A DNA stretch of 64,000 nt, from positions 1 to 64,000 of the forward strand of contig CAIQIK010000019.1 of NCBI GenBank assembly GCA_903871855.1, written 5' to 3'. Source of the DNA: an uncultured Caldisericota bacterium. GTDB taxonomy: Bacteria; Caldisericota; Caldisericia; Cryosericales; Cryosericaceae. The position numbers were made by a program, and so were the translations under genes. This document shows, piece after piece, positions 24,011-32,453 of the stretch (positions are counted from its first letter, which is position 1; each line of letters opens with the position of its first letter). A model generated the notes under the pieces. The model saw only the letters and a program-made list of their open reading frames with translations, had not been told where the DNA came from and did no database searches.

Positions 24011-24105
24011 ATTCCCGCCTTCGCCGAGAGCACCCCTCGCATTGAAGAACGCCTCGCATCTTGGACAAAAGGATGCGAGGGAAGAAAGTGCTCGGGGGGG
24101 AATGA
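24011..24105. repeat. Composite repeat: second hairpin family nested in a REP-like element
   Basis: The outer arms ATTCCCGCC and GGGGGAATGAC look like a split REP element. Inside them GAGCAC (24028-24033) pairs with GTGCTC, and further inside CCTCGCATC pairs with GATGCGAGG around TTGGACAAAAG. The inner sequence matches repeats at 54079 and 59649. Confidence 0.7.
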
Positions 24106-24127
24106 CAAATAGACAAACAGGATTGGG

Positions 24128-24149
24128 TCTCCGCTTTCGCGGGAATGAC
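24128..24149. repeat. REP-like element, decayed left arm
   Basis: TCTCCGCTTTCGCGGGAATGAC; the left arm has lost one base pair of the palindrome compared with the full element. Confidence 0.65.
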
Positions 24150-24330
24150 TGATCTCCATGCGCGAATAATGGAGTGATGAAGATGACCATGTACGAATGT
24201 TTCGGGAGGCGTGTAGCACAAGTGGCAGTAGAAAACTGAGAGTTCGGTCGGCAAGAGCTGGACCTCAGTTGAGCCAACAGGACAACACAACGAAGGCTAG
24301 ACCACCTTCGCCTCTTCTCCTCCCTCCACA

Positions 24331-24354
24331 TCGCCCGGCTTCCCCGCCGGGCGA
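24331..24354 (+). terminator. Terminator-like hairpin, orphan
   Basis: TCGCCCGGC (24331-24339) and GCCGGGCGA (24346-24354) with a 6-nt loop, then CTTCCTTTC. No gene ends close to it. Confidence 0.5.
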
Positions 24355-24563
24355 CTTCCTTTCACAGCCGTGACCTCACCGCGTGTGACAAACCCGTGCC
24401 TGTTGTCGCGCCACAAATCCGATATACTAGGAAAGGTGCACGGGCGCCTGCGGGTCCTGAAAGGGACTCCTGAGCTGCCGAGTGCACGGGCGATCGCACC
24501 CCCGAGTCGTGCGTGTGGCCGTTCGTTGCCGTGGGACAGCGCTTTGGCCGCAAGGAGGATTGT

Positions 24564-24935
<372 letters not shown>

Positions 24936-24970
24936 TATCTCCCACACCACCCATCCACCCGGAGGAACCC

Positions 24971-27736
24971 GTGTCAATCACCAGATTCGTCATCAAGAAA
25001 GAAGACATCGACCGCACAGCCTGGCAACAAGTCTTGGTCGAAGCTGACCAGAAACTGTGCTCGGTGTACGCCAAACTGTTCTACCAGCGGGCGCAGGAAG
25101 CAGGCAAGGCGCATGACTCGCGCACAGAGGCCGTCTACACGTTCCTCGGTGCCGTCGCTTCGCCCGAACTCAAGCTCGAGACCCCGTCGCGCGACCCATT
25201 CGTCCCCGCCGCTGATCTTCAGTACTCGCGCACGCCGCTCCCTGAAGACTTCTCGACCGACGAGCTGCGCGTGATCAAACAGCTCATCGAGACCGTCCAG
25301 GACGCGGAACTGCGGTCCCGCCTGGCCGACATCCTCTGGGTGCGTCAGGGTGACGCCGGTGTCGCAAGCCTGGCTGTCGACAGCTATCTGAGCAGCGCCC
25401 TTCATCTCAAGGACGTCGTTCAGTGGGCGGATGGTTACGATCGCCTGAAGCGTTCCTTCGACATCGCCGTCTTCCTGGGCAAGGAGACCAAGGCATACCG
25501 CAAGACCATCGACTACCTTCAGAAACAGCTTAGTGAGTTTGGCACTGAGGAGCCGACGCCCTGGTGGGCCAAGCTCATCAACCTGCTGCTGGACGCCGGC
25601 GAAGGCAACGCCTCCCGGTTTGCCAGCATCTGCGGGACAAGCGCACAGCATTGCGAAGCCGCCGGACAGTGGGAAACCGCCCGCCTGTACTGGCAGGTCA
25701 AAGCTCGTTGCGAAACTGCCGCAGGGCAGGACAAGAACAGGGAAATTGCTCTCAAGCGCGCCGCCGACACCTACATCAGGCAGGCCGACGTCGTGCAGTC
25801 TGAAGCCCAGCCCATCACTGACCACGCACTGGAACTGATGCGCAGCGCCATGGAATCGCTTGCCAAGGTCCCGGGCAACGAACAGGCTGTCATCGAGCTC
25901 AAGAAGCAGGTCGATGCGCTCGAGCTCAAGCGCAACGATGCTCCCATGAAGAAGCCGTCGCGCATGGATCCGGCCGGAATCACTCAATGGGCACGTGACC
26001 AGGTCAAGAACAAGAACCTGCGCGGAGCCCTGGTTGCTCTCGCCAATCTGGCCGAAACACCCAAACCAGCAGAACTGGAGGAGCAGGTCGACGCCAAGAC
26101 GGGCCGGATGCCGTTCCAGTACCTCATTAGCACTGTCGGAATGGATCAGGAGGGAAAGGCTGCCTCTCACGCTCCCGCCGCCTTCACGGGCGACACCCGC
26201 GAGATCCGCACGGCCAAGGAAGCCGAACTGTACCAGGAGGCTGCCCGCAACCGTCAGATCGCCGTGCTCGCGCTGCTCGATCCCGCTCGTCGTCAGGTCC
26301 TGTCAGAACATGTCGTCAGACTGGATGACTGGCGTGCCTTCACGACAGATAACCCATTCGTGCCTGTCGGCCGCGAGGAGATCTTCGCCCGTGGCATGGA
26401 TGCCGGCATGAATGGCGATTTCCTCGTTGCAGTCTCACTGCTGACGCCGCAGGTCGAAAATGCCGTACGCTTTGTCCTGAAGAAGGCCGGCGTCGTCACC
26501 AGCAAGATCGATATGCGCAACGTCGAGCAGGAGCGCGTCCTGGGAGCCCTGTTGGACATGGACGAAGCTGAACGTGTTTTCGGGCGCGACCTCATGTTCG
26601 ATCTCAGAGGCCTGCTTGTCGAGAAGTTTGGCTCCAACATGCGCAACGAGCTGGCTCATGGCCTTCTGGACCTCGATGACTTCAAGGGACCCGATGCTGA
26701 ATATCTGTGGTGGTGCGCTCTTCGCCTCATGTTCCTTCCATCGCTGGAGGGAGTAAAGACCGACCTTTCGCGCCTCCGTCCTGGGACACCCGCCCGCCAG
26801 CAACCCGATCTGATCGACGTGCATGGACATATCCATCATCAGGAAAACGGTGTGGCTGAACCCGCGGTGGCTGCACAACCGATCATCACCGCTCCTGCAC
26901 CTGCTCCCGTTCAGGCCGCCGCCCCGTCCACAACGCCTCAGCGTGCTCTTGAGCATGACCGCGGCCGTAGCAGAGGGCGTGGCCGCTTCGAACACCGTGA
27001 CCGGGAACAGAGACCGATGACGACGAGCGCAACTGCTCCGGTGTCCGCACCCGTACCAACGCTCGTGACAACCAAGCCGACACTCACTCCTGTCATCCAG
27101 GCTAAGTCCACCTCATCCACGACGCCTCAGCGCCCTGTGGTCGAGACCCCCGCCGCAAAATCTGTGAGCTCCACCAAACCCGCCCGCGACTTCCGCGCCG
27201 AAGTGCGCGCAGCGATGGCAGCAGCCGGTCTTGTCTCGCCCACAGAGACGAAGCCCCAGCAGCAACCTGTTGCCAGCCCCGCCAAAGTGCGTCCCTCGGA
27301 GAAGCCCAGACCCTCCGCTGCCGTGACCACTCCCGTCGCCGCTCCTTCCCACAGACGCGGCCGCAGACCATCGCACGCGGCGATCACTGAGGCAAGACCA
27401 GCACCACAGACTTCCAGCATTCCAAAGCCCCAGGCCAGGATCGCACCGGAGGTCGCCGAACAAAAGCATGTCGGGACAAAGGCCTCCACGAAGAATGCTC
27501 CACAACGCGGGCAGCAGCCAGTAACGGCAGCCAAGCCGCAGCACGGACCAGCAAAACCAGTCGAGAAGAAACCGCCGGCAGCGAACAAGGCTCCCGTCAT
27601 CAAAGGTGGAAAGGAAGCCCTGAAGGTAACTGCTCCGAAGCAAGGACCAAAACAAGTTGCACAGACTAAGAAGACTCCCGCGAAGCCCCAGCACGGACAG
27701 AAGGCTCCCAAGCCGGGGGCGAACAGCACGAAATAG
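24971..27736 (+). CDS. DUF4209-type HEPN protein with long basic disordered tail
   Basis: A 921-aa protein. The helical N-terminal 600 residues end in a DUF4209-like segment: [18 protein letters not shown] followed by the HEPN signature RNELAH (Arg558, His563; R-X4-H). HEPN domains of this kind are known or predicted RNases. Residues about 620-921 are low-complexity, rich in Ala, Pro, Lys, Gln and Thr, with an RG patch (GRSRGRGRF) and repeated KPQHG and RRGRR, resembling the RNA-binding tails of RNase E. Start is GTG at 24971 after GGAGG; an upstream GTG at 24932 has no site. The RNase role is inference from family and motif. Confidence 0.75.
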   Translation: MSITRFVIKKEDIDRTAWQQVLVEADQKLCSVYAKLFYQRAQEAGKAHDSRTEAVYTFLGAVASPELKLETPSRDPFVPAADLQYSRTPLPEDFSTDELRVIKQLIETVQDAELRSRLADILWVRQGDAGVASLAVDSYLSSALHLKDVVQWADGYDRLKRSFDIAVFLGKETKAYRKTIDYLQKQLSEFGTEEPTPWWAKLINLLLDAGEGNASRFASICGTSAQHCEAAGQWETARLYWQVKARCETAAGQDKNREIALKRAADTYIRQADVVQSEAQPITDHALELMRSAMESLAKVPGNEQAVIELKKQVDALELKRNDAPMKKPSRMDPAGITQWARDQVKNKNLRGALVALANLAETPKPAELEEQVDAKTGRMPFQYLISTVGMDQEGKAASHAPAAFTGDTREIRTAKEAELYQEAARNRQIAVLALLDPARRQVLSEHVVRLDDWRAFTTDNPFVPVGREEIFARGMDAGMNGDFLVAVSLLTPQVENAVRFVLKKAGVVTSKIDMRNVEQERVLGALLDMDEAERVFGRDLMFDLRGLLVEKFGSNMRNELAHGLLDLDDFKGPDAEYLWWCALRLMFLPSLEGVKTDLSRLRPGTPARQQPDLIDVHGHIHHQENGVAEPAVAAQPIITAPAPAPVQAAAPSTTPQRALEHDRGRSRGRGRFEHRDREQRPMTTSATAPVSAPVPTLVTTKPTLTPVIQAKSTSSTTPQRPVVETPAAKSVSSTKPARDFRAEVRAAMAAAGLVSPTETKPQQQPVASPAKVRPSEKPRPSAAVTTPVAAPSHRRGRRPSHAAITEARPAPQTSSIPKPQARIAPEVAEQKHVGTKASTKNAPQRGQQPVTAAKPQHGPAKPVEKKPPAANKAPVIKGGKEALKVTAPKQGPKQVAQTKKTPAKPQHGQKAPKPGANSTK

Positions 27737-27760
27737 TCTTTCCTTCAAGACTCAACCATT

Positions 27761-27786
27761 AGCCCCAGGACCACGGTCCTGGGGCT
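27761..27786 (+). terminator. Hairpin terminator of the DUF4209 gene
   Basis: A 12-bp stem AGCCCCAGGACC/GGTCCTGGGGCT with a very short loop, followed by a mixed T-rich stretch TCATCATCTCGTT. Confidence 0.7.
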
Positions 27787-27844
27787 TCATCATCTCGTTC
27801 GCCCCCGGCGCTCCGCCCGGAGCACCTTTCACTCCATCCATTTT

Positions 27845-27872
27845 TTGACACACGCACATCTGTGGCTAGACT
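27845..27872 (+). promoter_or_regulatory. Sigma-70-type promoter
   Basis: TTGACA (27845-27850), 16-bp spacer, TAGACT (27867-27872), about 90 nt before the hybrid kinase gene. Confidence 0.65.
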
Positions 27873-27962
27873 TCTCACATAAGCGGCTTGTCGGAGAGTC
27901 AGGACCAGCGTTTGTTCGAGTGAAGCGACCGCGCATATGAAAGGGATGGAAAAGGGTTGAAC

Positions 27963-30134
27963 ATGCAGATAACGCCGTACACGCTACCTCTGCTGGCAGC
28001 AGCCACTATCTCTACCGCTGTTGCAGTCCTTGCATGGCGACGCAGACCTTCCCAGGGCGCTGGTGCTTTCTCGGCGACCATGTGTCTCGTGGCTTTGAAC
28101 ATTCTCGTCTCGCTCTTCCTCCTCGGCAGTACGACACTGCAATCCTTCTTGTTCTGGGTAAAGATGTCATTTTCTGGTGGAGCCCTGGGTGTCGCATGGC
28201 TGGTCTTCACCCTCAGATATGATGGAAGACCACAGCGTGATGTCATGCGCATTGCAGTGCTTGCAGCAGTAGAGCCGACCGTGGTGTTTGTCCTTGCCTG
28301 GTTCAACGACCTGCATCATTTACTCTGGACTCAGGTAACCGCTGCACCCATCACGGCCCCCGGTGCACTCCTGCGCGTCGACACACGACTGGGTCCACTG
28401 TTCTGGATCTGGAGCGCATACCTATACGCACTTCTGCTGACGGGTGCCGTGACCCTGCTGCGCAGCCTGTTCAGGGTGCCACCTGCGTACCGTGGCCAGA
28501 CGGTCGCCGTTCTGATCGCGTTGGCCGTTCCGTGGACCGCCAACATTCTGTTTCTGATTGGCTGGACTTCTGTGTCTGGCGTCGACCTCACGCCCTTCGC
28601 CTTCGCCGTGAGCGGTATAGCCCTTTTCCTCGCCCTGTATCGCTTCCGCTTCCTCGACCTTGTCCCTATCCCCCGCTCGCTCGTCCTGGAGGCCGACCCA
28701 AATGGGGTACTCGTGCTTGACGGCCGGGGTCGACTCGTGGACATCAACCCCGCCGCCGAGGCAATCCTGGGGTGCTCCGCCCGCGACGTCTTGGGTACCG
28801 AGGGGACGCAGGTCTTGCCTGCTCTTACATCGGCAGCTTCGGGTTCTGATGTCGAGCTGAGCTTCGTCCGTGACGGTGTGGAGCGCTCCTACGACCTCCA
28901 CGTCGCTCCGCTGCGCAAGGGTATGGGGCGCCTCGCACTGCTGATGGACGTCACCGACCGCAAGCGCATGGCCGCACGCCTGCTTCAGGCACAGAAAATG
29001 GACGCCCTCGGCCTCATGGCAGGTGGAATCGCCCATGACTTCAACAACCTGCTGACAGGCATCCTTGGAAACCTCAGCATCGTACAGGAACAGGTTTGTC
29101 CGCAAGACTCCGTCGCTGAGCCGCTGGCCCAGGCTGAGCGGGCTGCCCGGCGGGCTGCCGACCTCACACACAACCTGCTGGCCTTCAGCCGTAATGGGAG
29201 CCCGGCCCCGACATGCGTCAACCTCAATCAATCTATCGACCTCACGCTCCAGTCCATCGCAGAGCTAGTACCACCCTCCGTGAGAATAACCCGGGACTTC
29301 GCCCCGGGCCTCTGGAACGTTTTCATCGACCAGGTCCAGCTTGGACAGCTCATCATCAACCTTGCCATGAACGCCCGGGACGCCATGAGCGGCGTAGGAA
29401 CGCTGACCATCCGGACCAGCAATGTCGACATCGACGATCGGTTTGTCCAGGCACACCCGGGGGTTCGGCCGGGCGAGCACGTCCTCCTGCAGGTGACCGA
29501 CACCGGAGGCGGAATGACCGAAGCAGTGCGGCAGCACCTGTTCGAGCCATTCTTCACAACCAAGCCCGTCGGCTATGGAACCGGCCTAGGCCTCGCAGTC
29601 GTCTATGGGGCGGTCCAGCAAGCCGGCGGCCGGATCGTCGTCGAAACCGCGGCCGGGAAGGGAACGACGTTTTCGACGTACCTGCCGCGGTGCAGGGAAC
29701 CAGCCCAAGCTCCAGCAGCACAGGAAGCGCACACGCAAGGAACAGAGGGGCACGAAACCGTCCTGGTAGTGGACGACGAGGAGATGATCCTGCAGCTCAC
29801 CAGGCGCATGCTGGAGCGGTCGGGCTATACGGTGGTGACAGTAGCAGACGGTCCGTCCGCAGTCGCCATCATCCAGGGGAATCCCGCCGCTGTGGACCTC
29901 GTGCTGCTTGACATGACCATGCCGGGGATGACAGGAGACCAGGTGTTGTGGGAACTGAGACAGCGGGGCTGCACTGCGCCTATTCTCATCTCGTCAGGGT
30001 ATTCGCTGGGTGGAAGCGTCCAAGAACTGGTGAGAGAGCCTGGAGGCGCCGACGGGTTCCTGCCTAAGCCTTACACCATACAGCAACTCTCGGAGGCAGT
30101 CCGCGCGGCACTAGCCGGCGCCCGGGCGAGCTGA
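27963..30134 (+). CDS. Hybrid sensor histidine kinase (7TM-PAS-HisKA-HATPase-REC)
   Basis: A 723-aa membrane kinase. Residues 1-220 have seven hydrophobic helices of the HisKA_7TM type. A PAS domain follows (about 235-335, NGVLVLDGRGRLVDINPAAEAILG), then the dimerisation domain with phospho-acceptor His358 in GGIAHDFNN, an ATPase domain (NLAMNARDAM, DTGGGM, GTGLGLAVV) and a C-terminal receiver with VVDDEEMI and phospho-acceptor Asp650 (LLDMTMPGMTG). No DNA-binding output is attached and no separate regulator lies next to it, so the phosphoryl group must pass to a partner elsewhere. Start is ATG at 27963 after AAAGGG; a TTG two codons upstream is less likely. Confidence 0.93.
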   Translation: MQITPYTLPLLAAATISTAVAVLAWRRRPSQGAGAFSATMCLVALNILVSLFLLGSTTLQSFLFWVKMSFSGGALGVAWLVFTLRYDGRPQRDVMRIAVLAAVEPTVVFVLAWFNDLHHLLWTQVTAAPITAPGALLRVDTRLGPLFWIWSAYLYALLLTGAVTLLRSLFRVPPAYRGQTVAVLIALAVPWTANILFLIGWTSVSGVDLTPFAFAVSGIALFLALYRFRFLDLVPIPRSLVLEADPNGVLVLDGRGRLVDINPAAEAILGCSARDVLGTEGTQVLPALTSAASGSDVELSFVRDGVERSYDLHVAPLRKGMGRLALLMDVTDRKRMAARLLQAQKMDALGLMAGGIAHDFNNLLTGILGNLSIVQEQVCPQDSVAEPLAQAERAARRAADLTHNLLAFSRNGSPAPTCVNLNQSIDLTLQSIAELVPPSVRITRDFAPGLWNVFIDQVQLGQLIINLAMNARDAMSGVGTLTIRTSNVDIDDRFVQAHPGVRPGEHVLLQVTDTGGGMTEAVRQHLFEPFFTTKPVGYGTGLGLAVVYGAVQQAGGRIVVETAAGKGTTFSTYLPRCREPAQAPAAQEAHTQGTEGHETVLVVDDEEMILQLTRRMLERSGYTVVTVADGPSAVAIIQGNPAAVDLVLLDMTMPGMTGDQVLWELRQRGCTAPILISSGYSLGGSVQELVREPGGADGFLPKPYTIQQLSEAVRAALAGARAS

Positions 30135-30195
30135 GCACACTAGTCGTCTTGTATCACGATGCGTTGTCATCATACTGCTCGCTGGAGGTAACCCC

Positions 30196-30987
30196 ATGAG
30201 TACACCAGTATCCCCTGTACACAAGCGTCAGAATGTTCGCAGAGCTCTTCTGCTCGTCTCCTTTCTGCTGTTCCCCATTACCTTCTACTACCTGTCGCCC
30301 TACCTCATCATCATGGGCGCTGGCGAACGTACGGCATCCGGCAGTATGGTCGTGTTCGGCGTGATGATCCTGACCGCGCTCGTGCTGGGCCGCCTGTTCT
30401 GCGGCTGGGTGTGTCCCGCCGGGGGACTGGGCGAAGCGCTGTTTGCCGTGCAAAACAGGAAGGCAAACAACAGGCTCAACTGGACGCGGTGGTTGGTCTG
30501 GGTCCCATGGGTGACTGTTGTTGCCCTCGTGACCCTGCGAGCGGGCGGTATCAAGCGCATCGACATCCTGTATCAGACTGACCATGGGGTCTCGTTGACG
30601 ACTGCTGGCGGCATGGGGCCCTACATCATCTTCTACATGGTCCTCGCGCTGGTGTTCGTCCTGTCGCTGACGGCGGGCAAGCGTGGATTTTGTCACTATG
30701 CATGCTGGATGGCGCCGTTCATGATGATCGGGAGGGGAGTCCGCAACACCCTGCGTCTTCCAGCCGTCCAGCTGCGCGCCAACACGCCTGCATGTGTGGC
30801 ATGCCGCACCTGCACGACCTCGTGCCCGATGAGTCTTGAGGTCCAGGCGATGGTCCTGCGCGGGCGCATGGAGAATAGCGAATGCATCCTGTGCGGTACG
30901 TGCGTCGATGTCTGCCCCCACAAGGCCATCAGCTACGACTTCGGCAGACCCCGTCCGGTGAAGCCCACCCAGCCGGAGAAATTGTAA
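30196..30987 (+). CDS. NapH/YccM-like membrane 4Fe-4S protein
   Basis: A 263-aa polytopic membrane protein with four to five helices. It has CGWVCPAGGLGE after helix 2 and CHYACWMAPFM after helix 4, the paired cysteine motifs of the NapH/PceC/YccM group, and two C-terminal cytoplasmic ferredoxin motifs CVACRTCTTSCPM and CILCGTCVDVCPH. Such proteins move electrons from the quinone pool to periplasmic or membrane partners. GGAGG lies 7 nt before the ATG. No terminal reductase is next to it, so the partner is unknown. Confidence 0.9.
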   Translation: MSTPVSPVHKRQNVRRALLLVSFLLFPITFYYLSPYLIIMGAGERTASGSMVVFGVMILTALVLGRLFCGWVCPAGGLGEALFAVQNRKANNRLNWTRWLVWVPWVTVVALVTLRAGGIKRIDILYQTDHGVSLTTAGGMGPYIIFYMVLALVFVLSLTAGKRGFCHYACWMAPFMMIGRGVRNTLRLPAVQLRANTPACVACRTCTTSCPMSLEVQAMVLRGRMENSECILCGTCVDVCPHKAISYDFGRPRPVKPTQPEKL

Positions 30988-31038
30988 CCGTTTGTCAGCT
31001 GACAGGTCTATGCAACACGAGCCACGTGGCGTGTTGTG

Positions 31039-31644
31039 TTATGACACGACAATAGACCAGGCGGCGTACAGAAGCAGTCCTACCAGGACCAGCGAGTAGA
31101 CGAACCTGACCTTTGGGTCGGTGATGAAACGCTGGATGCTGGCACCCAACAGCGCCCACAGCGAGGTCGAACAGAAGCTCAGGGCAGCGAGCAACGCCGC
31201 AGAAACGATCACTGCCAACCAGCTTGTCGTCAGCGGGGCCAGCAGGGTAGCATACATCGTCAGTCCAAACAGGATGCCCTTGGGGTTGACGAACTGCAGG
31301 AGCAGCCCGTCGCGGTACCGCGTGCCCGTCGCCGTGGGAGAAGCGTGTGTATGATTCTGTGGCCGCACGACGGTCCAGGCGATCCAGAGTAAATACGCGA
31401 CACCCGCGATCTTGAGAACGAACGCGATCCTGTCATAGGCCGAGACGAGGAGCTCCGTCAGCAATCCCGATGTCACCATGACACAGAAGAACCCTGTGAC
31501 GACACCCCCGATAAAGCGCAGGGTTCTCCGATAACCGACCCGCATCCCCAGTGACGAGGACGTGATGTTGTTGGGCCCAGGCGTGAAGATGCACGCCAGT
31601 GCATAACTGAGCACCGGCAGCAGGTCGGCCCCCATCACACGCAT
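31039..31644 (-). CDS. LysE/RhtB-family amino-acid exporter
   Basis: A 201-aa membrane protein with six helices. The N-terminal family motif ACIFTPGPNNITSSSLG and the mid-protein QFVNPKGILFGLTMYATL are diagnostic of LysE translocators, which export basic amino acids, homoserine/threonine or related compounds. The start ATG at 31644 has GGAG 8 nt upstream; the internal ATG at 31635 would give TGATG overlap with the upstream stop. It is coupled to a YCII-domain gene. Confidence 0.9.
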   Translation of the reverse strand: MRVMGADLLPVLSYALACIFTPGPNNITSSSLGMRVGYRRTLRFIGGVVTGFFCVMVTSGLLTELLVSAYDRIAFVLKIAGVAYLLWIAWTVVRPQNHTHASPTATGTRYRDGLLLQFVNPKGILFGLTMYATLLAPLTTSWLAVIVSAALLAALSFCSTSLWALLGASIQRFITDPKVRFVYSLVLVGLLLYAAWSIVVS

Positions 31645-31952
31645 GGCAGATGCTCCAGCGATACGTGGAATGGGTGAAGCTCAGCAGTCATGACACCTGC
31701 GCAAACGGCCGGATCATCTGCCATGAACGAGCGCGCCACGGTCTCGTCTGCCGCTTCGAAGATCACGATGCCAAACGCTCCGTCGGTCGCTGGTCCTGCC
31801 AGTCGTACTGTCCCTGCACTACATGCCTGCTGCAGCCACACGAAATGACGGTCGATAGCGGCAGACTCCTCATCCGTCGGTGACGCCACCGCCGCAGGCC
31901 TGGTCAGGTGTACTACGTAGATCCATGTCGCCACATCGCTCTCCTGTATCAT
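31635..31952 (-). CDS. YCII-related domain protein
   Basis: A 105-aa soluble protein of the YciI-like dimeric alpha-beta barrel fold: WIYVVHLTRPA, a conserved His in DRHFVWLQQACSAGTVRLAGPA, GIVIFEAADETVARSFMADDPAV and the closing ELHPFHV. Members include chloromuconolactone-dehalogenase-like and uncharacterised enzymes. Start is ATG at 31952 after GAGGAGG; the frame continues upstream into a REP repeat, which is not coding. It overlaps the LysE gene by 10 nt, so the two may handle the same metabolite. Confidence 0.82.
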   Translation of the reverse strand: MIQESDVATWIYVVHLTRPAAVASPTDEESAAIDRHFVWLQQACSAGTVRLAGPATDGAFGIVIFEAADETVARSFMADDPAVCAGVMTAELHPFHVSLEHLPCV

Positions 31953-32050
31953 GATTCCTCCTCTGATGACAGTGTAGCAGGAATAGCCTGCGCATGCAGC
32001 TGCCTTGTCGCCCCTGCGGAGACGGGGATCCATACGTCATGACAGGGCTG

Positions 32051-32075
32051 GATTCCCGCATGCGCGGGAATGACG
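32051..32075. repeat. REP-like palindrome
   Basis: ATTCCCGC (32052-32059), ATGC loop, GCGGGAAT (32064-32071), then GACGG, in the divergent region between the YCII gene and the next membrane protein. Confidence 0.8.
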
Positions 32076-32156
32076 GAGGCGAACGTGCTGTTACAGGTCT
32101 CCTTGCACGCCGCCGGTTCTCCATCATACTGTGAACGACATGGAGGAGAAACCATA

Positions 32157-32453
32157 GTGCGAAGGCAATCGTGGTGGTGGCTGCTGCTGGCTGCGTTCGT
32201 TCTTGCCGTTCTCAATCTGGTCTTCAATGGGTGGCTGTTTGTCTTTCCGAGCGGCTTGCTGTTCTTCGCGAGCAATGCTCTCTCGATGGCGCTGTCGATC
32301 GCGGCCGTGGTGTGGTCCATCCTGGACCTGCTGGCGTCATATAGAACCGGGCGTTCCGTGCGCGCAGCCATCTACGTGACGTCATGGATCCTGGCGACCG
32401 TCATAGTCATCGTTGTCGACCTGTGGACACTCGTGGTGATGGGACTGAGATGA
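32157..32453 (+). CDS. Small membrane protein coupled to a hybrid kinase
   Basis: A 98-aa protein with three hydrophobic segments (about 7-22, 25-58 as two close helices, and 73-95). Start is GTG at 32157, 10 nt after GGAGG. Its stop overlaps the kinase start as ATGA. Since the following kinase has no membrane segment of its own, this protein may anchor or signal to it; that is inference from coupling only. Confidence 0.65.
   Translation: MRRQSWWWLLLAAFVLAVLNLVFNGWLFVFPSGLLFFASNALSMALSIAAVVWSILDLLASYRTGRSVRAAIYVTSWILATVIVIVVDLWTLVVMGLR

Larger units (their letters stand above)
23878..24563. other. Long intergenic region with repeats, no supported gene
   Basis: The 686-nt stretch holds a composite hairpin repeat (24011-24105), a REP-like copy (24128-24149), and a terminator-like hairpin TCGCCCGGC/GCCGGGCGA (24331-24354) followed by CTTCCTTTC. 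What transcript that hairpin would end is not clear; a small RNA in 24150-24354 is possible. Short open frames here show peptide patterns typical of translated REP repeats and no credible start sites. Confidence 0.6.

Noticed and set aside
24150-24354. A known structured RNA (6S, tmRNA, RNase P) ending at the hairpin at 24331
   Set aside because: No conserved core of these RNAs was recognised; kept only as a possible unknown small RNA.
30154-30921. Long minus-strand frame opposite the NapH-like gene
   Set aside because: Antisense to a gene with four conserved iron-sulfur motifs; product is rich in His/Gln and resembles nothing.
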